DNA of 64,000 nt from Ostrinia nubilalis (Eukaryota; Arthropoda; Insecta; Lepidoptera; Crambidae), in assembly GCF_963855985.1 (NCBI RefSeq), contig NC_087104.1, positions 8,866,001 to 8,930,000 on the forward strand. The letters are read 5' to 3'. Shown in pieces: positions 1 through 11,979 of the stretch; within the stretch, counting starts at the first letter, position 1, and the number at the start of each line of letters is the position of its first letter. The notes beneath the pieces are model-generated. The model was not told the DNA's origin, did not search any database, and saw only the letters and a list, made by a program, of their open reading frames with translations. A program made the position numbers and the translations under genes.

Positions 1-950
1 CCTTTTTTTAATAAAATAGGGACAAATTTAGAATCGACATATGACACTTTTTGTGATATTTTTAACGATTTGATTAATTTTAACTTATAAAATTGCTTCT
101 ATCGATACTCCGCTTGTAAGAAAAGGATAATAAGTAGTATTTCATGCATATGTGTATTATAATTTTATTTTCTATGTTAGAGAAAACAGAAAGCAAATGG
201 CGTCAGATAATATTAATGTTTTAAACTTTCAACTAGTGTCTTTTAATGTTGTCAGTCTTATTATAATAAAAAGAAAATGGTTAAGTCATTCAACCTACAT
301 ATAAAATATCTAAGTGATATCTTTAGCATTACTGTAACACTTTTTAGGTATGTTATAATGTTCATTAGGTTTAAACGTCATAAAAATGGATTGCTTTAGT
401 GTTAATCAGGGTACCGAAACAATAATTTAGAATCCTTTAATCACGTCATGATCCCCTACTCCACGTCTTTCAATTTTATCTGTCTCCAATTAGGTAGGTA
501 CCTAGTTTGACAAGTGTTAAGTATAAAATCATTATCACTACAAATGTAATTTGTAATGAAACACGATATAGCTACCTATCTTATTTTTCGCTCATTGTAA
601 TAGTAATAATTTAAAGGAACTTTTTGTAACTAGTTAGTAGTGTTGCTGTAGTCGTTTTTTTAAGGGTATGCGTTATACGGGTAATTATTTAGAATTCAGG
701 TAACTACTTCTCTATTAAGTCATAAATAAGCTTATTTGTTTTTTTTTCAGATGCCTTTTAAAATAGTGCAAACGACCGAAAGGGATGAAGGAATGTTCTA
801 CGGAACTTCTTGACTCACACAACAACCGATTGTACTGTATTTTGTGTATGAGGTGTATAATTTTTTGGAACACGTTTTGCATTTCTTAAACCAAATATAA
901 AGTTTGAATATTCCGTCTTTATCTTTCTCTTTACTCCACCTGTTCTCTTA
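1..950. other. AT-rich noncoding DNA, probable intron
   Basis: No coding region is recognisable. The stretch lies upstream of the phosphatase exons on the same strand and is probably intron of that gene or intergenic DNA. A polypyrimidine tract plus CAG at 741-750 is followed by a 20-codon frame ending at a TGA (811-813), but it resembles no phosphatase sequence and is not called as an exon. Confidence 0.4.
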
Positions 951-1062
951 GGCTGAGTTGCACCACCTAACTTTGACCGTAACTATGACGATAACCGATG
1001 TTTTTTGTATGGGGTTTGACAGATTTTTGACGTTTGTTAAAGTAAGTTGGTGCAACCCGGCC
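951..1062. mobile_element. Harbinger-like MITE, 112 bp, TTA duplication
   Basis: Terminal inverted repeats GGCTGAGTTGCACCA and TGGTGCAACCCGGCC flank 112 bp and are bordered on both sides by TTA (948-950 and 1063-1065), the target duplication typical of PIF/Harbinger elements. Related copies lie at 44166-44605 (interrupted) and 49849-49942. There is no coding capacity. Family assignment rests only on the duplication size and sequence. Confidence 0.75.
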
Positions 1063-1065
1063 TTA

Positions 1066-3074
1066 AGTTTTTTCCACTGTTTATTCATGTCAATAACGTG
1101 ACACGTTCGACATAAATTTTCTAATGAATATACAGGACCTACTAACGCACAAATGAATATAATCATACGGCTCGTGGTTTTATGGCCAAATTATGACCTA
1201 AAGTAATAAAATATTTTTTTTATTTATCTAAATAGTGCTAAAAGCTTTAAAGTAACAATAAAATAAGAAGATAACAGAGCTAAAACTTTAGTAAATGTTT
1301 GGCTAATGCTGAGCAGTAAATAAGCTTATGAAAAGATCATAAAAATGCGTTCAATCTGTAAAATGTGTTAATATATCTGAATGCACTATAGAATATTTCG
1401 ACAACGTTTATTTAATGCATTAGGTTTTCTTATTTACTAATATACGGTTTTAACCTTTGTGTTAGTGTAAATGCTGTTAAAGGTGCTGTATATTAAAAGT
1501 AATTAATGTTTTAGTATGATTATAAGCCAATTAACTTAATTTTTTTAGACCATATAATAGCTTCATGCATTGTAAATTTTACCGCATTCTACTCAAAAGC
1601 ATTTAAACTAAGTCAAAACTGATTTAAAGTGATAGTCTGACTTTAAAACGTAAATCAATCTTAACTTCAGTGAATATACAGATTGCGTGTTACTTGGGTT
1701 GTTGACCCTTGGAGAATCAAAAGTTGTTCTTCCATTAACTTCTAGCTCATTAACATTGCGAACCGGTGGCGATAGCGGATCGACTACTGTATTTTCATAT
1801 ACTGTATTATTTGCTTACCTAACAAAAATAAATCGGATTACCAAGACTTCATACCAACAAGAGTCACTGACAAAACGAGGAGGATTTTACCTGATCCGTT
1901 CCCTAACATTTCTAATTCGCTATTAGGTTCAAGTTACTGAGCTCCTCAAGACTCTTGAGAGGTCAGCGAGCAACCCTTCCTAACCTCTTCTTTGAAATGG
2001 CGCTGACAGGGGTATGATAAAGGTTCCCTTGCATCGAATTATTTATTTACTTAATAGAGTTATGATAGTCGAGTCACGGTGATTTCGCAAACTATAAGGT
2101 AGGTAAATTGGGTTCCGGATGGTGAAATAGAAACTCGATTGGGTGAGGTAAAATGTTTACACAATCTAAGGTAATAAAATCGAGTTATTTTTATACTAAA
2201 CACCCTAAAACCTTGCTTTAGAATCGATATAGACCCGACTCGATTATGTCATGACAACCAAAAATAATTTAAGGCAAATGTTATTGTTGCGGAAGCTTTT
2301 TACGTAAAAAAGCAAGTTAAGATTTATTAGTAAAGTCACAGTTAAGAGCACAATGCTTTTAACTTTTTTGTAAAAGTAATTGTGTAATACGGCGTAACAC
2401 AATTATTGATCGTGGTCCACTTTTAGAAAATAAACTCTCTGTTCTTGGTTCGTTTTCCATTAGGATACTGTAAACTTGGACCATCATAATTAATTATCTT
2501 TCATTTGAATTTGAATTTATGAAAAATATGATTTCAAAATAGTTGTTACAAAAATAGCAGCTATTACAGCAGCTAAATGAGCTGATGTCTCCACCTAGTC
2601 TAATGCAATAACTGACAGAACCAGAACAGAACCGTGTCTGGTTTTCTTTACAGCAAAATAGCAACTATTTTTAAATTAAAACTACTATAAGACTCATTAC
2701 TTTGTTGCTACAAATTTAGAAAGCTTTAGAAAGCTTGTGCGCTTATTTATGATGTACCTACTATGTATGTACTTGTACATACGTAGATACTCTTACTTTA
2801 CAGGCACGGTAGCTATGTAATCAAACATGTAAATACAGCCTGAACCTAAAATCTTCAGACCTTAATCCTTCATAAACTGAGGCAGCCCATTAGCATAACA
2901 AATTGTTATTCCATAGATAAAGCAACGCTCCGCGACTTAGTTAACCAACTCACGAACATGATCGATTCGCGGGTACTTCGAACTAACGAACCTGAGACTT
3001 GTGCTCTGGAATATTTACCTGCTCAAATGTTTTGCTGGTTTCTGAGAAGTACGCAAGCTTTTGTTTATTAACGA
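1066..3074. other. Noncoding AT-rich DNA, nothing recognised
   Basis: Short open frames here have no domain-like content. No RNA gene and no bounded repeat was recognised. Probably intronic. Confidence 0.4.
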
Positions 3075-3288
3075 CTAGCTCTAGCCCGCAGGTTTGCACG
3101 CGTGTAATTTTATCCTTCACAAAAAAGAAATATCGCACGTTTAAAAAATCAGGATAAAAACTATAATTATGTCCTTTCCCGGTACTCAAATCTCTATACC
3201 AAATTTAATCAAAATGAGTTCAGTGGTTAGGCGTGAAAGCGTAACAAACAGAAAGAGCTACTTTCGCATATAATATAGATAGTTAAAG
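3075..3288 (-). mobile_element. Degenerate non-autonomous Helitron
   Basis: On the minus strand it begins near TATTATATGCGAAAGTAGC, carries the internal block that in better copies reads 'gaaccgattttgatgaaat', then a 'tttttatcc' block, and ends in a GC-rich segment and CTAG next to T (3075-3078 on the plus strand). This matches the intact copy at 40524-40756. It is strongly diverged, hence old. Confidence 0.65.
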
Positions 3289-3655
3289 TAGGGATTAACC
3301 TACATCGAATTAAGATTAATCCTAAACCTAAACGCCTAACTGTCTTCTTACAACACATAATCGAGTTTCACACAAACTAGTAAGATATCGTTAAATTTTC
3401 CTAAATAACCGAACCAATTCCGTTAATTTAGCTGTTAAGTCTTAAACGATCGTACACCACGTACATAACTGAACCAATTAAAGTAATTTATTAATAGCTA
3501 AATCCCAGGAATCCGCACGAAATGCATTCCAGGTTTGCCAATTTACAACTTAGATCTATAGCCAGAACACTCAAGTTAATCCGGATTAGCATTGTGTTAA
3601 ATTCAAATGGCACACAGTAACTAACTAAACACCTGGAGAGGGCTATATGCTCGGT

Positions 3656-3842
3656 GTTTCTTTACGAGATCGAATCAGAAATGAGGAGATCCGTAAACGA
3701 ACTAAAGTCGCTGACGTAGCCCGACGAATTAGCAAGCTGAAGTGGCAATGCAAATGGGCATGTACACAGAACTGACGGCCGATGGGGCAGCAGGGTTCTG
3801 TAATGGTGGCCGCGTACCTATGGCTGAAATGATGATGATGAT
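3656..3842 (+). pseudogene. RTE-like LINE reverse transcriptase, C-terminal relic
   Basis: In one plus-strand frame from 3656 the translation reads VSLRDRIRNEEIRKRTK and continues to RRISKLKWQ, the conserved region downstream of the polymerase domain of lepidopteran RTE-type LINE proteins. An insertion near 3750 breaks the frame. The next conserved block (HVHRTDGRWG) appears in another frame, and the fragment ends in a (GAT)n run at about 3826-3842. It is a 5'-truncated dead copy. Pieces from the same part of such elements occur in reverse orientation at 14150-14260, 33600-33740 and 43180-43290. Confidence 0.7.
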
Positions 3843-5504
3843 GAACTAAACACCTACGTAATATTACGAGTAAATACAATTATCTTAACAATAATTTTAT
3901 ATCGTGCGTAACTTTTAATAATTGCATGGTATTACTACGATAAAGTTAAATTCGTAGTAGAGCTTATACTCGTAGTAATTTTCCACAGAATCGTTTATTT
4001 GTTAGCAAATAATTTTACAGAAATAAGTTACATTTAGGTGCTTTGCTCAAATAAACTAGCCTAAATGTTGGCCTGAAATTCCATTTAAGCAATAGACACT
4101 GTAATATGCCATGGTATAATCATTTATTACAATTAATCTGTATTATCTGTATTACAGACTACGTCTACGACACACCAATCTAAACACTCGTGACTGGCAA
4201 CTTTAAAATAATGATAATACACATAAAATATTATTAATCTGAGATAATACCTAGGCTGTTTTTGCCTAATTTGATCTGCTGTCGACTCTACAATTATTCT
4301 ACATAACGAATAGGTTTCAATATTGTCGATGCAGTTTGTCGTTAGCTACTACCCGTTCGCGCTAAGTTAGCCGGTGTCCGTGGAATGCGCTTCCCATCCC
4401 CCAACCGCGATTAAACGCAATTAATTAGTGATTAAACGCAATTGTCTTATTTTACGCAAATACACAATTTTTATCAATATTAATAAAATACAAAATATTT
4501 CCAATATAGTTTGCTATACTTATAGACGCTTTCCTTCGAGTGATGTCATATCGCCAGCGGCAAACTAATCGCGAACGGATAGTACGTCGTGTAATGCTAT
4601 GGCATGCATTCACTAGCTAGTGCACCCAAGCGCATCGATGCGACGTTGATTGTCTCTATTAACGCTTTGCCGGACTGTTGCCGATCTTTGATTGGAGGCT
4701 GAGGCTATTATTAGGTAAATCAAGTACTATCCCAATGGCCAGAACATTAAATATCAATTTGGATAACACCAAGATTTTGCAGTTTGACTAGGTACCTATA
4801 CGGCACAAGAAAAATGCAATTTGGTAGGCAGATACGATTTCTTTCCACGAAATTAAATTGTGGCGTGAACTTATCTGCTTTATAAATACCATAATAGGCA
4901 TAGATCATTGAAAGCTATATTGAATAATGACCGTGTAACAATTCACTCGTGTAGAATTATAATGAGAAAAGCAAAAGTTGGCGTCTTTTACCAATACTTA
5001 CACATGCGGATCTCGGTCAGAGTTATCCTTATAAGAAATCAAAGTTACTTCGCAGTTGAAGAAAAACAACGATAATAATAAATGTTTTCGATATAAATAA
5101 CGCAACTTTGGTAAATGTTGAAGTAAAGTAGAGTTGTCTATCCCCACTTACAGTTCGTGCCGAAACCTATAAAGTTCCAGATTACACTTTTACGGCTTTC
5201 TATTACAACAGTATTTCTCAAAGTGGGTGATAACACCCTTATGGGCGTTAAAGACCTAGAGGAGGGCTGTGAGGAACCCAGGTGGGCGATTTATATTGTC
5301 AACTATTTCGAAATCCACTGAAATTAAAACCTACCTACTACCCAATGTAAATAATTATTTGTTTCATATTATGATGTGGTAAAAAATAAGGGCGGGGGGC
5401 GCGCTGAAAAGTAATTGATTTTCAAATATGGGTGCTACAGGAAAAAGTTTGAGAATCTTTGTATCACAAAGAGACATTTGCCCTAACTGTGCCGTCTGCC
5501 GCAG
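3843..5504. other. Ptp99A: Probable intron before the phosphatase exons
   Basis: AT-rich, with no exon recognised. The 3' edge is a strong acceptor: a CTAAC branch-like sequence, a pyrimidine tract and GCCGCAG ending at 5504. The exon carrying the D2 signature cysteine position is not visible in this window and must lie upstream, either unrecognised here or outside. Confidence 0.5.
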
Positions 5505-5640
5505 GGACGGACGCAGCCGCGCGGGCGTGTACTGCGCCGCCAACGCCTGCATCGAGCAGGTCATCCAGCACGGCGAGGTGGACGTGTTCCAGGCCGTCAA
5601 GACCGTGCGCCGCCACCGCCCGCAGCTCGTCGAGAACATG
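5505..5640 (+). CDS. Ptp99A: Receptor-type tyrosine phosphatase (Ptp99A-like), D2 exon
   Basis: This exon encodes DGRSRAGVYCAANACIEQ and on to RRHRPQLVENM, the end of the P-loop and the following helices of a second (D2) receptor-phosphatase domain. Arg and Gly of the (H)C-x5-R-(S/T)-G loop are kept, but the cysteine position falls in the preceding, unseen exon. D2 domains of this family are usually catalytically weak or dead. The acceptor is 5501-5504 (GCAG) and the donor is GTAAAT at 5641. Reading starts in phase 2 (first base completes a codon) and ends in phase 0. The assignment to Ptp99A, an axon-guidance receptor phosphatase in flies, rests on remembered similarity of this block and was not tested. 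Receptor phosphatase is near certain; the exact orthologue less so. Confidence 0.85.
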
Positions 5641-5886
5641 GTAAATAAAACTACAATCCAAAACGAATATCGGAATACCCATTTACATACAGTTTCAGAA
5701 TTCCTAAATCCTTTGTCTATAAACTCGTTTTTCACAAACATTTTTCGCAGCGAGCACATCGTATCGAGGATAATGTTTTTCCACGTAACTTCCGTTCATT
5801 CAGCTTTTTCAGATTGGAATATCCAAAAACATAACGCTATCAACAGTCCGCCCGATTTTATGCTCAATCGATCACTTGTTCCCCAG

Positions 5887-5967
5887 ACCGAATACAAATA
5901 CTGCTACGATCTGGTGCTCCACTACGTGCTGCATTACTTGAACAAAGATATGAACGAAAAGAAGTGA
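5887..5967 (+). CDS. Ptp99A: Ptp99A-like terminal D2 exon, ends at TGA
   Basis: After acceptor CCCCAG (ending at 5886) the frame reads TEYKYCYDLVLHYVLHYL and then NKDMNEKK before TGA at 5965-5967. This is the conserved last helix of the phosphatase domain and joins in phase 0 to the exon ending VENM. The intron (5641-5886) is 246 bp and AT-rich. The TGA is followed by G, not a particularly leaky context, yet the same frame is open for a further 609 codons. A donor-like GTGAGA overlaps the stop (5963-5968), so an alternative splice removing the stop is also conceivable, although no good nearby acceptor was seen. Confidence 0.85.
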   Translation, partial: TEYKYCYDLVLHYVLHYLNKDMNEKK

Positions 5968-7797
5968 GAGTGCGAATTGAAGGACGAGCTCTGGTTCATC
6001 GAGTTCGGTCGCGGCGCCGCGCTGCCGACCACCCCGGAGGAGACGAGCCCGTCGGCGGCGCCGCGAGACGCGCGCCGGCAGGGCGCGGGGGTGGGCCCCG
6101 GCGGGCGGCCGGCGCGGCCCCGGCGCGGGCTGTCGCTCGACCGCCTGCTGCCGGCCGTGGCGCGCCCGCCCATCCCGCACGCCGCCACCGAGGAGGCCCC
6201 GCGCCGCCCGCGCCGCGACCGGCCCCCGCTGCGCCGCTCCATCCGCCTCGAGGACGACGAGGCGGCCGCCGAGGAGCGCCGCCGCGTCTTCCACCACGGC
6301 CCGCGCGCGCCCTCCTTCGACGAGGGCGACGCCAGCGACGAGCACGAGGAGTGCGAGTGCGCACGCCTCTCGCTCGAGCGCTCCGGGCCCTCCGCCGAGG
6401 AAACCGACTACGAACCGGAGCTCGCCGTCTCGCCCCCGTCCGTCGACCCCCCGCCGGACCCGCGGCCCGTGTCCTCGGACCGCGCGCTCGCCGACCGCCG
6501 CGACGGCCCGCTCGCACTTCGCGCCCCCTCGCGCGCTCACTCTCAAGGTGTCTTCGAACGCCGTCTCCCTAGAATTTATAAGTTTGGCCTTGACAAATCG
6601 AAACGAGCGAGTTCGAGCGCGTTGTACGACCGGACGGATCGCTCGCCGACCGAGGCGTTTTATAATGCAACCGGCTCAACGAGACTCAGCTCGCAGGAAC
6701 TTTTTGAAAAATTCTGCTCAGAGGAATTTACGTCACTTTACGGGCGAGATGACGACCGACGTCGTCGTCCGCCGCACTCGAAATCGACGGGCAGCAGCGG
6801 CTCCGACGTCCGGCATGAGCGCGCCTGCTGCCGCCGCACTCCTTGCGGATCGCAACCGGCTTTGACTCGGCGACACCTGTGTCAGGCTCCAAGGTCCGAT
6901 CGGTCAACGGACTCGGAGGATACATCACCGAGGCGATCTGTGCCCCACAATTTGCCCCTAGATCCTGATGTCCCCCAATCCGATGACTACTCGCGATCGG
7001 CACCACTCCTCAGCCCGGACCGTTTTGAGGCTCGTTTCACGTTCGACATATCAGAGCGCAGCGAAGTGACCTCGAATCGTGACGAGACCCCCTCAGATGC
7101 GACCGAAACTCGTAACCTCACACTCTACGAGGAACCTCACTCGGACCGCACGAGTCTCTGCGAGTTGTATGACGCCGCGTTTACATCACAACGACCATCA
7201 TTTCGACGTGACAGTTCGCGTCGAAGAGGTGGGCCTTTTGATCTAAGCGCCCTAGATTTTCGGGCGATCGATGATGAGAGCCCTCGAAATAGCCGTCGAA
7301 CTTCCCAGCGGAGCGTCGATGATACGCTGCGGCAAAATTCAGAGTCGCGGAGTTGGGCCTCAGATTCCGTGTTCACGACTCCGGAACGACGGTATCATCC
7401 TGACGCATCGTCACCGTCCTCGGCTGACACCCGGCGTCTGGCGATACCGATCGATTCGCCCCGAGCTGACTCCGCCGCAGCGGATTCGACAGTGGCGGAC
7501 ACGACCGTGATCGAGGAGGAGGTGCCGAGTGTGATAGAGCGGGCGGAATACGCATTAGCTCTGAGACTGGGGAGGATCGATCTGGACGACGAGACGACGT
7601 CGGAAAAGACTGAGCCATCGGAACCGCGGATGTCCAGTCGGCCTTCGATGCACAAGCTGGAGCCGATTGAGCCGGCGCGGTTGTGCGGCGGCGGCAGCGA
7701 AGGGGACGCCAGCAGCGTGCGGTCGGCGGCCGTGAGCCGGCGGCGGCGGGGTACGAGCGAGCCGCCGCGGCGCTCGGCGCGCTGCTTCCCGCTCTGA
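5968..7797 (+). CDS. Ptp99A: In-frame C-terminal extension of Ptp99A-like protein (readthrough or alternative exon)
   Basis: The frame continues directly after the TGA for 609 codons to a second TGA at 7795-7797. The first ~190 codons lie in DNA of very high GC, where open frames are cheap in every frame. The next ~400 codons have ordinary GC and balanced protein-like content, for example YKFGLDKSKRASSSALYDR, SSQELFEKFCSEEFTSLY and VIERAEYALALRLGRIDL. The sequence is rich in Ser, Arg, Asp, Glu and Pro, with no predicted membrane segment, and looks like a disordered cytoplasmic tail with many potential phosphorylation sites. No ATG starts the frame near its 5' end, and there is no convincing acceptor at its beginning (the TTGAAG at 5977-5982 lacks a pyrimidine tract). 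It therefore most likely forms a C-terminal extension. Function unknown. Confidence 0.6.
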   Translation, partial: ECELKDELWFIEFGRGAALPTTPEETSPSAAPRDARRQGAGVGPGGRPARPRRGLSLDRLLPAVARPPIPHAATEEAPRRPRRDRPPLRRSIRLEDDEAAAEERRRVFHHGPRAPSFDEGDASDEHEECECARLSLERSGPSAEETDYEPELAVSPPSVDPPPDPRPVSSDRALADRRDGPLALRAPSRAHSQGVFERRLPRIYKFGLDKSKRASSSALYDRTDRSPTEAFYNATGSTRLSSQELFEKFCSEEFTSLYGRDDDRRRRPPHSKSTGSSGSDVRHERACCRRTPCGSQPALTRRHLCQAPRSDRSTDSEDTSPRRSVPHNLPLDPDVPQSDDYSRSAPLLSPDRFEARFTFDISERSEVTSNRDETPSDATETRNLTLYEEPHSDRTSLCELYDAAFTSQRPSFRRDSSRRRGGPFDLSALDFRAIDDESPRNSRRTSQRSVDDTLRQNSESRSWASDSVFTTPERRYHPDASSPSSADTRRLAIPIDSPRADSAAADSTVADTTVIEEEVPSVIERAEYALALRLGRIDLDDETTSEKTEPSEPRMSSRPSMHKLEPIEPARLCGGGSEGDASSVRSAAVSRRRRGTSEPPRRSARCFPL

Positions 7798-7976
7798 CTG
7801 CGGGGGGCGGCGCCGGCCCCCCCGCCGCGCCGCAGCCGCCGCCGCGCCCCCCTCGTGCCTTCCCGCCGCCGCGGCCGCAGCGGCCGCGCGCCCCCACCGC
7901 GCGCTGCTGTCCCTGCTCCTCCTCTCTTGACGAACTCGACGCTCGCACTAGTAGAGTTGCCACTTCTCTAACGTAA
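7798..7976 (+). other. GC-rich segment after second TGA; possible further extension
   Basis: The second TGA is followed by CTG, a UGA-C context known to be leaky. In frame it stays open 57 codons, to TAA at 7969-7971. In a different frame the DNA reads through a proline/arginine-rich stretch and ends SSSLDELDARTSRVATSLT at TAA 7974-7976, which looks more like a natural protein terminus. A small indel, or a sequence error in the GC-rich run, could join the two. Neither is supported beyond openness of frame. Confidence 0.3.
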
Positions 7977-10900
7977 GACACTGTACTGTATTTTGGCTAT
8001 GTGTATTTTACAGAATTAAAAGTAAGTACGCTAAAATATTTTTATCGTGGGACGTACTTAAATCTTCATTAGCTAGTTAGTGTATGAATAATCTATTAAA
8101 TTGATTAGGGAGTAAAATATTTGTAAAAAGGTAGAGGTAAGTATCATATTTCATGAAACTTCATTTAGGCTTCCTTATGCGAATGTACTCGTACTTTTAT
8201 CGATAGTATTAACGTGGCAACCCTAGCTAGGAGTACCCCGTAGTTGTAGCTTAGCGGCCCTTGGTATTGACGTCGCACCCTCGTAGATACTGAACCTTCT
8301 TCTTCGCCCGTTCACCGAACCGTAACTGCCAAATTTCTAAATAATACTCGTGTAAGTTTAACTTTGGTAAGGAATAGCATAGCGCCGTTTATTCGGCATC
8401 GTTAGGTAGGCGGTGCCTAGTCTACTACGTGCGTAGAGCGTAGATTCTAAATCTCGTAGATAGAAATTGATCCCGAGGATCGCTGGAGGCGCCTCGGTCG
8501 CAGTCCATGACTGACACAGGGTCAAATTTAGCTAAATAATACATTTTAATGTCTCGCATTGGAGCTTCCACGGGCAACATCCGCGGGTTGCTCCAATGGG
8601 AGTTTTAACCATCGCTATTATAACGCGCGATGTAGACTGTCAACAGATCTTCATAACAACGGTGTAACTCCAAGTTTGAAACTCATAGAAATTTCAAAAT
8701 TAACGTGACCGTTGTTGAAAAAATCTGATGAGGACTTAAGTATAGGTACCTAGTACGGAATACATTTTTTTAAAGAATTTTGTGTAATTTTATATCGTGC
8801 TTATATTAAACTACCAATTTGTGCAGTTTATTTAATTTTACAGAATTCTTGGCCAAAATTATGTCAATATTGAATTAACTAGACTGGGTTAGTTAGGTAG
8901 GTAAAATTGAGGGACAAGCATTCTAACTAAATAACAAAAATAACTTTATGGCAGGCTCATCTTTACGCAAAATGATTATTAATAACATAAACAACATTTT
9001 GTAACTTTTAATCTTTTAACTAACCGATTATGCATTGCGCATTCTATGTTAAATATTATTAGACATTCAAAATTATGGATTATACATTTATACGAAATTA
9101 TTAAATTAGTATTAGTACAAAAAAATTACGATGAAATCTGCCAATAATGAACTATGCAAAAAAATATTTATGCGAGCCAAAGTGCACCCAGCAGTGTCAT
9201 GTATTCCTTACCAGCATAATAATATTATACTTTCTATATTTATATAAATAAGTTAAATATTTTGGTGTCCATATATTATATTGGTGTTATTGAATGTTTG
9301 TAGTTGATTCCAATACGTTAGTAGTTTATATTTGGTCTTGTCATGATATATTATTATTGTAGTTCGTATTTTGCTAAAATGTAAAACATAGCGTATTACT
9401 TTATACCAAGCTACTATGTATAAGTATAATTGCATATATTATACCTAGTTTTATATTGAAATTGTGCCAATTTTCCATAATTTGAGATGTTGTAGTGTTT
9501 ATAAGTTGGTAATGTATAGACATTTATAAATTATTTTATTGTGGGCTTGAAGCTCTTGTTTTGTAGGACGATAAGTGAAACTTCCAATGTTTATTATCTT
9601 AGCAAAGATATTTAATAGCTTATAATATTATTGTTGGCCTTCCATTATGTAAGGGGCAGGTTTTGTTTACGAGTTTGATTTTTATGTAATTTTTGTTAAA
9701 AGTTATTATTATTATTTTAGATATTTAGAGATATTCAGAAGTAACCGCAGTTGTTACTAGTCGTGCATTGCGGCTATTTTTTAAATACCTACATTTTTAA
9801 TTTATGTTATGGTTTTTTGTGCCAAATATAGTTATTCTGTTTTAAATAGAGTCAATATTAGCTCGATTCCTTTTTTTCGTTTGGTGTGTTAAATGTTACA
9901 TTAAAAAGTTACTTTTTAAAGTTGAATGTACGATTAAGTAACAACATGAGACCGCGGGCGGCGATTTGCGGTTACCTCTTATTTTAACCGACTGCGAAGA
10001 AGGAGCGTTGTTTTTATGTTTATCGTATCTTTATTGTCAACTGCACAACTGACCCTATTATTTTTCTAGGTGGAATAAATAAAATAGTCCATAGAGTAAC
10101 TTTAAGATTCATCTATATGTATACATAAAAATATATGTTTTAACGAATAATAACGCACAGACCTACGTTTAAATAATTCTTAAATTTACATAAATATAAA
10201 TAAATTGATGTTCCCTTCACCTGTGACTGCAAACATTTTTATAGTGTAATTTTTAATATACTTACGCTTATCTCAGCGGCAAATACTTTAAAAAACTTTA
10301 AAAATTCATTGGTCGATTGTCTTTTACGTTTGTCCAAAGTCCAAACGGTGCCCAGACAAAAAATACATTTTTCCTCATTTTCTTGTTATTGACTGTGTTA
10401 ACGACTGTACAATATTTTAAAAGACAATGTTAATTCCGTCAGCATGCAAGATAGAATATGGGTTTTTACTTAATTCAGTACGATTTTAATTTTTTTACAC
10501 AAAAAGCGAGAGCGCAACTGGTCGGATATACGGCAAACCAATATTTACACAATCAAAATACAGCAAAAACTGTGTGAAATCAGAGTGTAAATTATTTTTA
10601 AGATAATATGACTTCATTTTATTGTTTTTCCTACTATAACAACAAATTTTCATGTTCAATTTAATGCTTTATTGCTATTTCACACGTTAAAGGATGTTCA
10701 AAAATATTATGTTGTGTTACATGCCATATAACCGCCCCGTCCCGTTATCTTTTTATGTGATGATGTTTTTGCGTATAAAATAAATTAAGTCAATAACTAC
10801 TTACTGTATTATTAAGCCACAAAGGCAGAACTTTATGTTGAAAGTTTATCTTCCAATTATTTCTATACTTCCATTTTAAATACCTCTGATTATAATGTGA

Positions 10901-11616
10901 CGGATTCTATCTTAGTGCACTGTCTGAAGCCATAGTTTTCCTATCCTATGTTTATACTTTATCTTTTATTATGTAGGTACATAGTTATGGTGTTGTAAAT
11001 GCTTTATTGTAAGTTAAAATTTCATGTGGACCATTATTCGATGTTTTTTTAGTAATAGAAAATATTTATAAACATTTAAACAAAATGAATTTTCTTTGTA
11101 ATTAAGTAAAAAGTTTTTACAAGTGAATTTCGCCGCACCGACAATTATATGTAAATAATAAACTAGAAAAAACTAAAGGAGCGTGTAGTCAATGTACTTA
11201 CATTAAAATATACCAAATATTGAAATTATTGTATACCATATACTTATACATATTAATGAATTTGATTATATAGGGGGGAAAATTGTAACCTACTATAATA
11301 ATTATATAGAAACATTGTGATTTCAAATTTTCAACTTCCAAAATAATGTAAAATAACATATTGAGATATTGTTGTCATGAATGTTATTTAAAAAGTAATT
11401 TTAATATTTATACATGGAACTTAATGGAAAATATATTTATTTGTTGTATAAAAACATTTTTTTATTAAAATTATCCTCAAATTCAAAGTACGTAAGTACC
11501 TATTATTACAAGCTTAAAAAAATATAATAGGTACTTACCTAAATAATTAAACGTATAAAGAAAGATAACAATTGAAAATAAAAGGATTATGAAGTCTGAA
11601 ATAACAAAAGCTCGCT
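7977..11616 (+). other. Probable 3' UTR of the phosphatase gene, then AT-rich DNA
   Basis: No coding region. The first ~650 bp have intermediate GC, followed by AT-rich sequence. Overlapping AATAAA hexamers at 10074-10083 and another at 10199-10204 are candidate polyadenylation signals for the upstream gene. The UTR length is inferred only. Confidence 0.35.
10074..10083 (+). terminator. Tandem AATAAA polyadenylation signals
   Basis: Two overlapping AATAAA hexamers, the first clear pair downstream of the phosphatase frame. Whether they are used is unknown. Confidence 0.3.
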
Positions 11617-11979
11617 GAAATAATGGTGCAGTCCTGTTGTCCCCCCTGCTTGGCCCCCCTAGGGGAGCCAACAGGATTTTGAAATCCTGTTGTCCCCCCT
11701 GGCTAGGGGAGACAACAGGACTAGATTTTTAATCAATGATTTGAGGACTGTTGTCCCCCCTGGCAAAAATTATTTAAAAGCCATAAAATTTTATAACATT
11801 TAAGAAGGACTGGAGTACCTGAATGAATGCCAAATTGCCAAACTGAATACCTAAACGTATGTCAAATAATAATTAACATTTGGATAACGAAAAAAATATA
11901 AGTTCTTGGTACCGGTACTATTTCAGACTATTTCAAAATCTGCTTTACTTGCTTTTGACAGAATCGTTATGAATTATCC

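Noticed and set aside
751..813. Exon-like ATG after a strong polypyrimidine tract and CAG
   Set aside because: Only 20 codons before a TGA, no phosphatase similarity and no partner exon seen.
5428..5504. Upstream extension of the D2 exon, including a cysteine-containing CRRDG just before DGRSRAG
   Set aside because: It is intron read through: a branch-like CTAAC, a pyrimidine tract and CAG end at 5504, and the upstream translation is not phosphatase-like.
5996..6572. Several long open frames on both strands overlapping the GC-rich start of the phosphatase tail
   Set aside because: Very high GC removes stop codons in all frames; their products are Arg/Ala/Gly/Pro runs, while the phosphatase frame alone stays protein-like downstream.
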